Program-made: the position numbers and the translations under genes
Source: Datnioides undecimradiatus
Taxonomy: Eukaryota; Chordata; Actinopteri; Lobotiformes; Datnioididae
NCBI GenBank assembly: GCA_008933995.1
Contig: WARS01000046.1
Span: forward strand, 5,566,026-5,630,025
Reading direction: 5' to 3'
Length of the DNA: 64,000 nucleotides
The notes under the pieces: generated by a model
What the model saw: only the letters and a program-made list of their open reading frames with translations
Told to the model about the DNA's origin: nothing
The model's database searches: none
Shown: one piece after another, positions 26,801 to 37,515 of the stretch
Layout: each line of letters starts with the position of its first letter
How positions within the stretch are numbered: the first letter of the stretch is position 1

Positions 26801-29626
26801 CTAACATCATGTTTCACTGCTCTTTGTGTCAGTAGGAGACTTCCGGCAGCCATTTAAGCTCAAAGTTGAGCTGAAGGGAGTGATGCAGGATGCCAGTGTG
26901 ATGCACATCAACAACATGCAACAGAAATCACGAACGCTGCACTGCAGGAATGTAAGTACCAATCAGTAACCCAGCCACCTTTCTCTCTCACAGTATGCTT
27001 TCATTGTTATGGAATCATCCAGTACAGTTGGATTGTTCACTGAACTGACAGTGAGACCGTGTGTTTATCTGTAATTACAGAAATGTGATGAGATCATTGT
27101 GTTTCATCTGGGCTATCTGAACTACACCCAGTACCAGGTCATGGTCAGCTTCAGCAGCCTTGAAAATATCACATTTGAAATCAAGGTCAAGTTCGTGGTG
27201 AGTGACAGACACTTGAAAGATGAATCTCTCAGCTTATCTGACCAGCTCTGCCATATTTTTGTTGTTGCATTGAATTTTGTTTGTTCTTTTTTTTTAAAAA
27301 AAAAGCTTGAGCTCACAAGTCACTAACAGCTGTTTTACTCTTTATGTTTGTCACTTGTTTGTTCTCCCTTTATAAAATGCCTTCCCAGTGGAAAACATAC
27401 AACCCCACCTTCTCACAAGTGGAGATCTGGTTCCGGTTTGTTTTTGTGGTGTTGACCTTCATGGTGACGGTGAGAGCACAGATAATATTTTTGGTCTTAA
27501 TTTGAAAGAATTTCAAATGACTTGTATTTCAGTCTGACCAAGATGTGACAGTGAACTGAAGATAACTTGTGTAAATAAATCCAACATTCAAAACTGACTT
27601 TTACCACATGCAGGACTAACAGTGGTTTCTCTGAATGTTCTAGTGCATGTTTGCACACTCACTAAGGAAGTTCTCTATGAGGGACTGGGGCATAGAACAG
27701 AAGTGGATGTCAATTTTACTGCCTTTGCTGCTTCTCTACAATGGTAAGTTTCAGTATCTTCTCCCCTCAAGTCATATTTTACCCTATATTTAGCCATCAG
27801 TTTAAAGGCCATGTCACCTTTTAGCCATTACAGCTGCACCTTTTTATAGTCACAGTTTGAACTGTGGTTTCATGTGTCAAACGCAAATGTCACATATCCT
27901 TTTCAATGTAAAAGAAGGAGTTATAGGTCAGGTCTGTTGTTTATTGAGTTTCTATTTCTTTTTGTGTCCAGATCCATTCTTCCCGCTGTCCTTCCTGGTG
28001 AACAGCTGGTTTCCAGGGACATTAGATGCTTTCTTTCAGGCCCTGTTCCTATGCGCCCTGCTGCTCTTCTGGCTCTGCGTTTATCATGGCATCAGGGTTC
28101 AGGTGGGTCCATTTATATACTCTCTCTCATTCTTTAGCTTCTTATAAATCTTATCTCATATATTTTATGTTGTTTCCACAGGGTGAGAGGAAATGTCTGA
28201 CGTTCTACCTGCCAAAGCTGATCATTGTAGGTCTGCTGTGGCTCTCAGCGGTTACACTGGGCATATGGCAAACGTAAGTCTAAACTAACTTGCCACCAGG
28301 AGTTGGATTTTTATAGTGTTACTTACAACAAGGCTAAGAATACCTGTTCTCCTTTTCTGAATTTCCAGGGTCAATGAACTCCAAGACCCTACCTATCAGT
28401 ATAAAGTGGACATAGTGAACTTTCAGGTGAGAGTTTTACCTATTAAATACACTTTAAACAATGGGGTCAGTCATTCACAGTCAGAGTCAAAGATTGTGAG
28501 GGGACAAATGAGACAGAATAAACAATATTTTTTAAATGCTTTTGGTCACTAGAGGTACAGTGTGTCCTTAAGGGAAAGACCTGAGTCTACGAACAGCATA
28601 CAGACAACGTTTAGTCCAAGAGTTTGATGAAGTCTCATGTTATTTCTCCAGGGCATGAAGGTCTTCTTCCTGATTGTCGTTGCCCTTTACATCCTCTACC
28701 TTATCTTCCTGGTCGTCAGAGCTTGTTCTGAACTCAAGAACATGCCTTACTCTGGTATCACAGTATCACACTCCACTCCGTATTTGTTTCAAATAACTTC
28801 TTTTTACTATGATAACATTAATGTGCTGTGTGTTTTCAATCACCAGATCTCAGACTCAGGTTTTTGACAGCGCTGACATTTGTGGTCCTTGTTATAAGGT
28901 TTGTTTTTAGGAAAACTATAAAACCTAAAAACTTGTTAGATTTTGTGGATCAAGCTTTTTGTTCCTGATTTGTATTATTTACATTCTGTTGCTCTTCTTC
29001 CTCCAGCATGGTCATTCTTTACCTGAGGTTTGGTTCCAAGGCTCTCCAAGACAATTTTGTTGCTGAACTATCGACTCATTACCAAAACTATATCCTTTCA
29101 AACAGTACTTTGTGTCAGCAATGATTTCACTTTAATATAACATTTGAAATGACATCTTTAACATCTTAAATAGTGAGAAATTTTCTTAACTGCAGACATA
29201 CCAGCGGAATTTTTATCCTTCTATGGGCTTCTCAACTTCTACTTGTACACATTAGCATTTGTGTATTCACCCTCCAAGAATGCCCTTTATGGTAAGTAAC
29301 ACAGCACAGTATCAATGCAGTCAATGCACTGAACTCATTTATCAGCCTAACTGGTTTGGTTTCATTGTCCAGACTCACAGTTGAAGGATAATCCAGCATT
29401 CTCCATGTTAAATGACTCAGATGATGAAGTAATATATGGGTGAGCATTTGTTTTTTTAATTCTTGTTTTTTCTGGGGGGGTTTGTATTCAGTGTCAATCT
29501 TAACATAGAAAAATAACTAATGTTTTCTTCTTTTTGTAAAGGAGTGACTATGAAGATATGCCTTTGCAAAATGGACGTGCCATCAAAGCAACGGCCAAGT
29601 ACCAGGATGAAACTGACAGTGACTGA
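23881..29626 (+). CDS. TMEM181: Transmembrane protein 181
   Basis: Seventeen exons join in frame: 23881-24014, 25330-25433, 25918-25985, 26613-26703, 26833-26951, 27081-27197, 27389-27469, 27644-27743, 27972-28102, 28182-28273, 28369-28426, 28652-28754, 28847-28898, 29007-29089, 29202-29291, 29373-29439 and 29542-29626. The product is 524 residues. It starts MDNDYSSGLENP and includes LAPMRLYTLSKRHFVLVF, YFYLPK-type segments (LTFYLPKLIIVGLLW) and FVYSPSKNALY, and ends in an acidic DSD tail. Hydrophobic segments are one N-terminal helix, then a luminal domain, then a block of about seven helices from the exon at 27389 onward. This matches TMEM181, a Wntless/GOST-like multipass protein reported as a host factor for cytolethal distending toxin. 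The intron 29090-29201 is AT-AC; the others are GT-AG. Confidence 0.97.
24585..24610. repeat. (TTTA)n microsatellite
   Basis: Tandem ATTT units in TMEM181 intron 1. Confidence 0.85.
24908..24945 (+). promoter_or_regulatory. TMEM181: Candidate internal promoter of TMEM181 (E-box, GC box, inverted CCAAT)
   Basis: Within 40 bases there is a palindromic GTCACGTGAC (24908-24917), a CCGCCCC GC box (24924-24930) and an inverted CCAAT box ATTGG (24931-24935). They lie about 100 bases before the short alternative first coding exon at 25042. This cluster and its spacing suggest a second TMEM181 promoter. It is an inference from motif content and position. Confidence 0.5.
25042..25049 (+). CDS. TMEM181: Alternative first coding exon of TMEM181 (MEL start)
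   Basis: ATG GAG CT sits directly before a consensus GTGAGT donor. It ends in the same phase (two leftover bases) as the main exon 1, so joining to 25330 gives MEL-LAPMRLY and a 482-residue protein. A widely cited human TMEM181 isoform starts MEPLAPMRLY (from memory), which is the same arrangement. The start has A at -3 and G at +4. Expression is not shown here. Confidence 0.7.
25271..25300. repeat. (GT)n imperfect microsatellite
   Basis: A GT-rich run interrupted by two CT units, about 30 bases before TMEM181 exon 2. Confidence 0.85.
29090..29201 (+). other. TMEM181: U12-type AT-AC intron in TMEM181
   Basis: The intron begins ATATCCTTT, the consensus 5' site of U12 AT-AC introns. It ends ...CATAC, with a TTTCTTAAC branch-site match about a dozen bases before the 3' end. 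Removing it restores Q-N-S-A-E-F in frame (T + CA gives Ser), matching the family. No GT-AG choice at this place gives that reading. Confidence 0.9.
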
Positions 29627-31080
29627 TTGGGATCTCTGTGTCCATGCAGACAGCTATGAGAATACAGGACAAGAAACTGTCATGTGTATGTGTAAATAAG
29701 GAACACCTGAATTGGTGATATCAATTGATACATTGTAAGTGTACATAAATCTATTTTTAAAAAAGAAAAGTTCCATGTCGACTGAATGTACTGTACTTTT
29801 ACTGAAAGTTGTGGCATGTAGCCACTCAAAACCTTTTTTTTCCCCTCATTGTTCAAACACTCAGCCTCACTGAAAGCAAATGAAACAAACTGATGTAAAA
29901 ACTGTGTGTTTGTAAAAACTGTGTTTTTACATCAGTAAAACTTTTTTTTTCTCATGAACAGCATTTTTTCCACAACGCATTAAAAATAATCGGGAAAGTG
30001 CTAATATTAGTTAGGATTTATTTTGTGTTTTGGTGTGAAATCAGTGGATTTTTAGAAATGCCTTTTGTGGAACCACTGTTGTCTGTCAAAAATTGCACTG
30101 TTTTCACAGTTTTTCCATGGTTTTTTTGTTTGTTGGTTTTTTTTGTTGTTTTGTTTTTTTGCCATTCCTTTCCACTCTCTGACTGACTGACCCCTTATAT
30201 CTGGTCAAAGCTGGGTAACATTATTCTGGTGATACTAATAAAAACTTGCATTGCAGCAGCCATCACTCTAACAGTACTTATCCAGCACAGACATGTTTGG
30301 TAAAAGGGGAATTTAAGTGCCATAGCAGTGTTGGCTGTTGACAAATTCTCTTTGTCCTCAGACATGTTTAAAGAACATACAGGAAGCCTTAACTGGAGTA
30401 GGTACCACTATTCTTACCAACTCTTCCATTGGAAAGAAGCTTTGTAAATGCACTTGTTGAAGAATTGTATTTATTTTGCCAAAAAGTGATGGAATTTGAT
30501 ACTGTATTATCTTGACTGCCTGGATGGGTGGATTTTGATGAACTGCATGGATTTTACAGAACTTAATTGAAAGGGACTACTGATTTATCATGTTGAACAT
30601 TTCTAGCACACACTTCTAGCTTTGTACCATTGCTCAAATACATTTTGCCTTGTGTACAATATTTTATGTAACCTTTTTTTCTCCTGTAACTTTCTTTAAA
30701 TTATCTACAGTGTAAGACCTGCTGTCCTTTCTGTTGTTTTATAAAAACTGGAGCTTATGGACAAAAACAGCCAAAACTAATTTTCTTCTGTACAAATATC
30801 TCAACATGTAATCTAATCAAGATGGTGCCTTGTCTTTACACCACTCTGTTTTCTTCTAAACGGATAGCAGTCTCAAATTTGTAAATGCTTTGACATAAAT
30901 GTACATTTTTGAATCTTTCTGTGTGAATGTAGCTTATGATCATTTAAGGTGGTGAAATGAGGCTGTTGTGAATTCTGATGTGTTGGAAATTTTGCATTTT
31001 TTGTTGCTTTATGAGATAAAAGATGTGCATGTTGCAGTCTGTCATGTCACATGTAAATAAAGCCAAATATATACAGCATA
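29627..31080 (+). other. TMEM181: TMEM181 3' UTR
   Basis: No coding exon follows the stop. An AATAAA at 31056-31061 probably marks the end. Pumilio-type TGTAAATA motifs occur at 29691-29698 and at 31052-31059, the second overlapping the poly(A) signal. A perfect 14-base-pair inverted repeat lies at 29889-29936. Confidence 0.7.
29889..29936 (+). repeat. Inverted repeat (hairpin) in TMEM181 3' UTR
   Basis: The arm ACTGATGTAAAAAC (29889-29902) is exactly complementary in reverse to GTTTTTACATCAGT (29923-29936), with a 20-base loop. In the transcript it would form a 14-bp stem. Confidence 0.8.
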
Positions 31081-31095
31081 GTAGTTTTTTTAGTT

Positions 31096-31101
31096 TTTAA
31101 T
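31096..31101 (-). terminator. DYNLT1: Probable DYNLT1 poly(A) signal (ATTAAA)
   Basis: Reading the minus strand, ATTAAA lies about 115 bases past the DYNLT1 stop codon. No AATAAA is closer. It lies within about 40 bases of the TMEM181 poly(A) signal on the other strand. Confidence 0.4.
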
Positions 31102-31215
31102 TTGCACTTCATATAAAAAATATTTTCAATCAAATATTGACAACATGACTAAACATAAGATGTTGGTTCTCAATACACAAAAGCCTACACATGTCTAACA
31201 CTTCAAGCTGATGGC

Positions 31216-32505
31216 TCAGATGGCCAGCCCAAAAACACTGACAATACAGTACATGGACTTATTCTCCCATCTCACTGCACAGCTTCCTGTTGGGTGTAAA
31301 AGAAAGTGAATTTATGGTCAGAATCACTTCTGCATTTACACATCACAGACAAAACACTAATACTATCTAATAGCTGACCATTCAGACGTTTGACTGAAGA
31401 ATTTTTAATACAGCTACAGCCACTTAGCTGGTGACAAAAGAAACCACCACAAATTCAAATCTGATCGGGTGCTGTCTTTTGAAATGGCAGTCACACAAAA
31501 CATTCTACGTCTTTTAAAAAGCTGTGTAAGAAAAACACAAGAGTTTATATTTTACCATCAGTAGAGTTGTCCCAGAAGCATGTGCTGGCTGTCTGCAGAC
31601 CTGCTCCATTTTTTTGCATGATGATGCAGGTTACTGTGAGAAAACACAAACACACATACAATACCTGCTTCAAAGCTCAACAGCCATTTGAGAATTATTG
31701 TTTTATTTTTTGATATTACTCAGGCAGCAGCTCACATACCAATGTATTTGAAAGGCTTCCCCAGCTTGCTGAGTTGACTGAGACACTGCTCCACTACACT
31801 GGTGGTCCACTGGTTTACTCTGCTGTGCTGGTAGGCATTTCCTCCTATGGTTGTTTCTACTGACTACAGCAACAGTTTGAATAAAGTGATATTTAATTAG
31901 GAACCGATCATTATGCACAGTGCCATTAATACTGTAACACACATATACAAGATATAAAGATGCATATCGCCCTTTCCCTGTATTCATGTTATGATATGAT
32001 ATGATATGATATGATATGATATGACATTCAACCACATAATAATAGAATAATAGAACTGGACCCACAAGCCTTCGCCCTAACCTGTTACGTGGTATTAATA
32101 TAATGGTTACAGTTACGTACGGTGCCTAGCAACCGCAAGCGTGTCCTTAGCAACCAAATGGCTATAAGCAAAGTTGCTACTCAGCAGTCGCAATGAACCG
32201 ATAAAATCTAAAATTTTTGGATGAACCATGATGCATTGATCCTGTCCTTTGCTTACCTCTTTGATTATTTTGCTCACTTCATCAACGACAAACACTGTCT
32301 GTAAAATGAAAAACAAACAGTTCAGTTTGAGCTAATTAGCCAGCCGTAAGGCTGTTCACCCTCTAACGTTAGTTTCTGACCGAAAGATTTCATGTTAGTT
32401 ACAAGACAGTGTCAATACATCATCTGTGTATTAACTATGCAATGAATAATACATGTAATAACCAATTTAAAGTATCAAACCCACCTCGTCTTCTGTCTCG
32501 TCCAT
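31216..32505 (-). CDS. DYNLT1: Dynein light chain Tctex-type 1
   Basis: Five minus-strand exons join in frame: 32485-32505, 32257-32298, 31740-31863, 31556-31633 and 31216-31286. They encode 111 residues (human about 113). Recognisable segments are [70 protein letters not shown] and the end [12 protein letters not shown]. The protein is a light chain of cytoplasmic dynein that binds the intermediate chain and cargo. The exon 3 acceptor was chosen because the nearer AG gives a stop codon, whereas the one giving SVETTIGG stays open. It lies tail to tail with TMEM181. Confidence 0.96.
31990..32024. repeat. (ATGAT)n pentanucleotide repeat
   Basis: Six perfect ATGAT units and a partial seventh, in a DYNLT1 intron. 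Confidence 0.95.
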
Positions 32506-34450
32506 GGCTACTAACTCCGTTGTTAAGGGAACCAGTTTACCAAGACTTCCGGTTAAGTTTCTTCAGAATAAGGTGTCTTTATCATTTCACGACTCGGGAA
32601 CCATGAGAGCAGCCCTTCTTGACGGAAAAGCAACATAAGCCGGAAAAAAGTACTTATTCGATTATAGCTCAGCTCTTAGACTCCAAGTGAGCTAAATGTG
32701 CTTGCAAAAAGCTATTTTTCGTCAAAACCAAACAATGCTGAGACAATTTGCTAACAATTTAAATTTATCTTAAATTTAAACCGAAAGATGCCAAAAAGAA
32801 AAGAAAGAAAAAAATGTCCAATGTATGTTAAAAGAGCTGCCTTGGGAAATAGCAACTTTTCTAAAACAGCGATGCACTTATTTTTTAATAAGTGTTGAAT
32901 CTTACTGCGCACTACAGTAATAAAAATCTATGATGAAAAAATAGATTTGTAGCATGAGGAGCCAGTTATTTGAATAGCCAGTAAACTGTGACTCTTGATC
33001 AGAAATTCATTACAAAAACACCCTAAACATGGACATCATCTCCCCCTGCTGGCAATATGTAGAAAATGTTTTAAAGCTGTAATGACGCAGGTTTCGCACT
33101 TGGTGTCAAACGTTGAGGAAACGCCAGTACTTGACGTTGAAATGACGAGTTTGGGTAAGTTAATGATTCTATATAAACTTTTGTAGCGTATTTTATTGTT
33201 ATTTCTCTCAGTTTTTGACGTTATGTCCAATGCTAGTGTAATGTTTACTTGTTGTCGTGACTGACGGGTTGTTTTACTGTATTTTACCAGCATAGTCGCT
33301 AAGCTAACAGACGTGGTAGCTGCTAGCTAAAGCTGCAAGGGACAACGTTAGCGAAAAGTGCAAGACGTGTTGGTAGCGGTAAAAGTATAGCGGTTAATAG
33401 CCGTCATTTTGCGTATAACGATTTAAAATTATGCTTTATTGTTAATGCCATTTACACCACCAATAGACTCGACCCCGACAGTTTTAACCTGTGGAATTAA
33501 GACGAACACCTTCTAACATCACTTTAGTCATAACAATTTATCTTTTTAATTTTTTAACAGTTGTAATTGTTAATTAAGGCTAAAATATTTGTAGCCTTTG
33601 CTGTGTTAAGTAAGTTTGCGCAGTTTTGAAGTTGGCATTTCACTTTGAAGTTTGCGCGAAAAAGTCAAAATCAATGGATCAATAATGAGACATGCTTCTC
33701 TCACATTTGGAATGATTTCTTATTCAGGTACCAGTTTGAACATTGGCTTAGCCCGCTTCAAACGTTAATCACATTCACGAACACAGTTTTTTGGTATTAT
33801 TTTAAAATTGACGTCGATCGTGCCAATAAAAGTTTAATTTTGAAAAACTACCGGAAGTTTTAACAGTTCAGCTGCCAGGTAGTTGCATTGTGTCTGTGTA
33901 ACAGATGTCCATGTATCGATCTTATCGTTTAAAAATACTAAAGTGTACCCTGCTGTGTGGTTTGAATGAATGCTCAAGTACACATTGAAATATTGTTACT
34001 TAAGAAGCTTAATATTTCACATGAGCGGTTCAAGTTTTTGACTGAGTAATGTCATGTTCCCCCAAGTTTCCCTCACAAGAGGGAGACAGAGCTCAATCGA
34101 TCTCCGTGAAAACATTAGTTAAAGTGAACTTTTGCATTTTGTTAATTTCCACCCACGCACACGTTCCTGTTCTTATAAAAAATAACCTTAACCTCGACCG
34201 TACAATTACGCAGACCTTTCTCTGCCACTGAAGCTATAATCGTGATTTTAAGATATCCCCTCGTAGTGATGGCTTATTGGGCAGAAGCACATCACGTGAC
34301 CAGAAATAGCATTAACACATTCGCTGTCATAATATTCACAAGTAAAGTATGCGATCTTATGTGTTGTTGGTGTCGATTAGTTTTACAGCACAGAACTACA
34401 CTTTAAAAATATATTGATATTTTTTGTAGTTGTAAAAAAATTGATGATAA
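32506..34450. other. DYNLT1 promoter side and intergenic region before U2
   Basis: No gene is recognised. TAACGTTAG-type motifs lie near 32361 and 33341. A plus-strand open stretch ends at a strong donor (GGGTAAGTT) near 33153, which could be a first exon of an unidentified transcript. An E2F-like TTTCGCGC (minus strand) lies near 33655. No tRNA or convincing snoRNA was seen. Confidence 0.5.
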
Positions 34451-34464
34451 ACCATAAGTGAGAG
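34451..34464 (+). promoter_or_regulatory. PSE-like element of the U2 gene
   Basis: ACCATAAGTGAGAG lies about 58 to 45 bases before the U2 start, the place where vertebrate snRNA genes carry the proximal sequence element. The match to the loose ACCxTAA/GTG pattern is only moderate. No TATA box follows, as expected for a Pol II snRNA gene. Confidence 0.4.
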
Positions 34465-34508
34465 TCACAGCGAGTAGAGCTACTCTCCCACGCCACAAGT
34501 CATGGGGT

Positions 34509-34696
34509 ATCGCTTCTCGGCCTTTTGGCTAAGATCAAGTGTAGTATCTGTTCTTATCAGTTTAATATCTGATACGTCCCCTACCCGGGGACCATATATT
34601 AAATTGATTTTTGGAACAGGGAGATGGAATAGGGGCTTGCTCCGTCCACTCCACGCATCGACTTGGTATTGCAGTACTTCCAAGAACGGTGCACTT
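34509..34696 (+). ncRNA. U2 spliceosomal small nuclear RNA
   Basis: The sequence begins ATCGCTTCTCGGCCTTTTGG and is nearly identical to vertebrate U2 over its full length of about 188 bases. The branch-point recognition GUAGUA is present, as is an Sm-type site (GATTTTTGG). Stem-loop III and IV regions end in GGTGCAC. Differences from the human sequence as I recall it cluster in loops IIb and IV (for example CCCGGGG in place of UCCGAGG), and paired positions remain compatible. A full-length copy without a poly-A tail or target-site duplication argues for a real gene over a retropseudogene. Only one copy lies in this window. U2 pairs with the intron branch site during splicing. Confidence 0.93.
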
Positions 34697-35204
34697 CCTT
34701 CTAAATCTGTGAAAAAATAATATAACTTGTCCCACATAATATACTTAATTTGAGCAGTTGTAGAACATAGTTAATTTTACATTGTAGTTGTTAACTTGTG
34801 ATTATGCCTTAGTTGACAATTTCCACACAGGTTATGCAATTTGTATGATTTAGAGACTGTATTTAAGACAGTGATTCTTAGGCAACTCATTTTACACAAA
34901 ACGTAAGTGCTTCCCCACAAGAATGAACATTATTCTAGCAGAGTGGAATTATATCATTGTCATCATGTATGAATTGTTACTTAAATTCTGGCTATGGCTT
35001 TATAACGTTACAAAATGTCTTTCCATAGTCCTCAAACTTACATTAAATGTAGGTTTAAGGCTGAACAAAGTCTTAACGTCTTTTAAAAAATGAAAATATT
35101 ACTACTGGTTTCCAACCCACTGAGAAACAGCAATTGAAACCAAAAGCAAGAACCATTTAAATGTATTCAGCAACCTTCATAATGAACAATGAAAAGTCAG
35201 TACA
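34697..35204. other. Intergenic, U2 to GTF2H5
   Basis: AT-rich sequence. A weak snRNA 3'-box-like GTGAAAAAATAATA lies about 10 bases after U2. I see nothing else. Confidence 0.5.
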
Positions 35205-35223
35205 TCTTCAACAATCAGTCACA

Positions 35224-35229
35224 TTTATT
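35224..35229 (-). terminator. GTF2H5: GTF2H5 poly(A) signal (AATAAA)
   Basis: AATAAA on the minus strand, about 125 bases after the stop codon. Confidence 0.6.
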
Positions 35230-35353
35230 TTTATGTTAACATTAAGGCTTCAATAGAAAATAGTAATTCCATTCTTTCAGTCTGTAGTTAGAACACTGCA
35301 AACCATGCAATTCAAAGACAAACTATTTAACAGTCTAGGAATAAAAACTTTAG

Positions 35354-35725
35354 TTATTTTTGCGTGATGGGGAAAGAATTCTGGTCCATTAACTCGCCAA
35401 CTCTCTCCTGGAGAGTCTGAACCACCTCCGCTAGGATGAAGAGGTGTGTGTCATCAAGGTCCTTGAGGATGAACTTCTTTCCCAGGGCCATTTTTTCATC
35501 CAGGTAGAGGAGGAACTGTTTCATGGCAGGATCACTGACCCAGTGAGCAGAGGGAGGCAAGGGGGAAACAGCTTTGTCAGCTATTTAATTGCACACAAAC
35601 GCGAGGAACGATGTACAATTCTTTAAGAGCGCCATTCTAGTCACATGTGCTTGTTTTATATACAGCATTTAAACCAAGTTTGATACTTACCATTCGACAA
35701 GGACACCCTTGTGCACGTTGACCAT
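35354..35725 (-). CDS. GTF2H5: General transcription factor IIH subunit 5 (TTDA/p8)
   Basis: Two minus-strand exons, 35691-35725 and 35354-35534, join to give exactly 71 residues, the family length. The sequence runs [41 protein letters not shown], to a QK end. Nearly every position matches the human protein as I know it. The subunit stabilises TFIIH, stimulates XPB during nucleotide excision repair, and acts in the nucleus. The start is fixed by MVNVHKG and the intron by the TG|T cysteine codon. The gene shares orientation with SERAC1. Confidence 0.97.
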
Positions 35726-35789
35726 GATGACTGCGAAGTCAGCAGCCGACACAAACAACCACGCTCAAAACCTGCCGCACAATAAAACA

Positions 35790-36797
35790 CAAGAATTTGA
35801 ATTTCTTAACCAAACACGAGCAGCTGAAAGTGCAGTAGCCGAACTCGGAACAGTGACCTCAGTCAATAAACAAAAACCGATAATCTGAACGGTATGTTCT
35901 CAGCGTCTTTATTGAAACAATCTTCTTAACATTAGCTTATCGTTCCGATAGAAAACAATAACATTTAACTAACGTCAGCGTTAGTAACTCCTGCTAGCTG
36001 TGTCGAGGCTGGTTAGCCCGTAGACGCTAGTCACCTCAAAGGCAGCTACAAAGTAATAGTTACAGGAATATTCTGCTAAATACTGTACAGAACAAGCTGC
36101 CTAGAGATATTTACATCATTTTATTTACATAGACGAAGACAAGACGGACTTTCACAAACCTGATGGGCACAAACGTTTCAATGCTAACTTTAAAGCGTTG
36201 GGGGATGGACGTAGGTTGACGTACGGTACGCACAAAGGGACAAATTTCTGTGATACAAAATCGCGCATCTGGCATACAAGGAGTAATAAAATAAGGGATT
36301 TTCATGGCTCCCTTGTGCTTGTATTATATTGCACATTAGTACCAGACATTAAAAATAGTTACACTGTGGTTTGTGTGTTTGCGATGGTTAATTGGAAGAA
36401 ATTCCTCTATCACAATTATGTGACTTTGTATTGCTATATTTTTGTGTGTGCAATGTCTGCCTTTAGTCCGTCCACTAAATTAAATGTTTAACAACTAATG
36501 GTACACTATCACATTGATGTGAACATTTCTCACCACAGCCTGATACACTGGAGATTTTACTGAGATACATGCCTCTGTATTGCAATATCAGTGAAGATTT
36601 ATTGAATGTACAGTGTTTATTTTGGAAATTTTAGTTTTGTCACACCAATAGGAAAAGTGTTATAATGCATATCTCAACACCACTGTATTAATATTGGGAA
36701 AAGCACCCAAAAAGCTCCCAAGGGATATGCATTGCAACAAGGCCTTGAAAATAAAATGAGGCAGTGAAAAGACAAGAAAATCTTCCACCTTCAACAA
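35790..36797. other. GTF2H5 5' flank and intergenic region
   Basis: TAACGTCAGCGTTAG-type motifs near 35968-35985 and GCTAGC-like words suggest the GTF2H5 promoter region, perhaps with a noncoding first exon. Downstream to 36797 no gene is recognised. AATAAA signals occur on both strands (near 36592 and 36749). Confidence 0.4.
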
Positions 36798-36803
36798 TTT
36801 ATT
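36798..36803 (-). terminator. SERAC1: Possible SERAC1 poly(A) signal
   Basis: AATAAA on the minus strand, about 715 bases past the SERAC1 stop. Other candidates exist nearby, so the 3' end is uncertain. Confidence 0.35.
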
Positions 36804-37515
36804 CATTGTCAGCATTGTTAAGTGACATTTTGGACTACAAACACATGGAAATTATAACCCAATTGGATGATTAGTCCCATACAAATAAATAAAGCACCCT
36901 GAACTAATATTAATACGGGTCTATTTGAGGTAAGGTTCAGGAAGGAATATGTTTTGGCAGACAATGACTGTCATACAGTAGCTAAAATAAAATGCATAAA
37001 TATAAAAATAACATCAAGTCACTGGTTGAAAATACTATGGAGCATGAGCGACAAAGACATGTCAGTGCATCTTGAAGTAAATATAATATGACCATTATGT
37101 GCCACATTTTAAGCTATTAAGTTTAAGATGAAATGGAAAAATAAAATATTATTGCCTAGAATTAATCTCACAATCTGAACTTACTTTGAAATGTTAAAGT
37201 GACAATGTTCTTTAAAAAATAAAATGATCTTTAAAATTCAACTGACTTACGGATGAGAGAGACAGTGCAGGAGGATGACTAGGAGAACCAAACAGGCACC
37301 CAGGTTTCTTTCTTCACAACTGACCACTCTTCGCAGAAATCAGTGTGTAAATAAATTTAATTTCCCTAATAATGCTATGATCACATTAGTGGTTGTTTTT
37401 GTGCAACAGGGAGAGGCAGATATGTTTTCATTTGGCTTATGGTTGGTGACATTGCTCTCCCCTATTTCAAGTAAACAGCGGGTTGTAATAATGCATTCGT
37501 GTTTACATATTTCAG

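Noticed and set aside
34480..34737. Open frames on both strands over the U2 region
   Set aside because: The DNA is a U2 snRNA; the frames are chance readings of a structured RNA gene.
36198..36491. 97-residue plus-strand open frame between GTF2H5 and SERAC1
   Set aside because: AT-rich, no recognisable domain, and no splice or promoter context.
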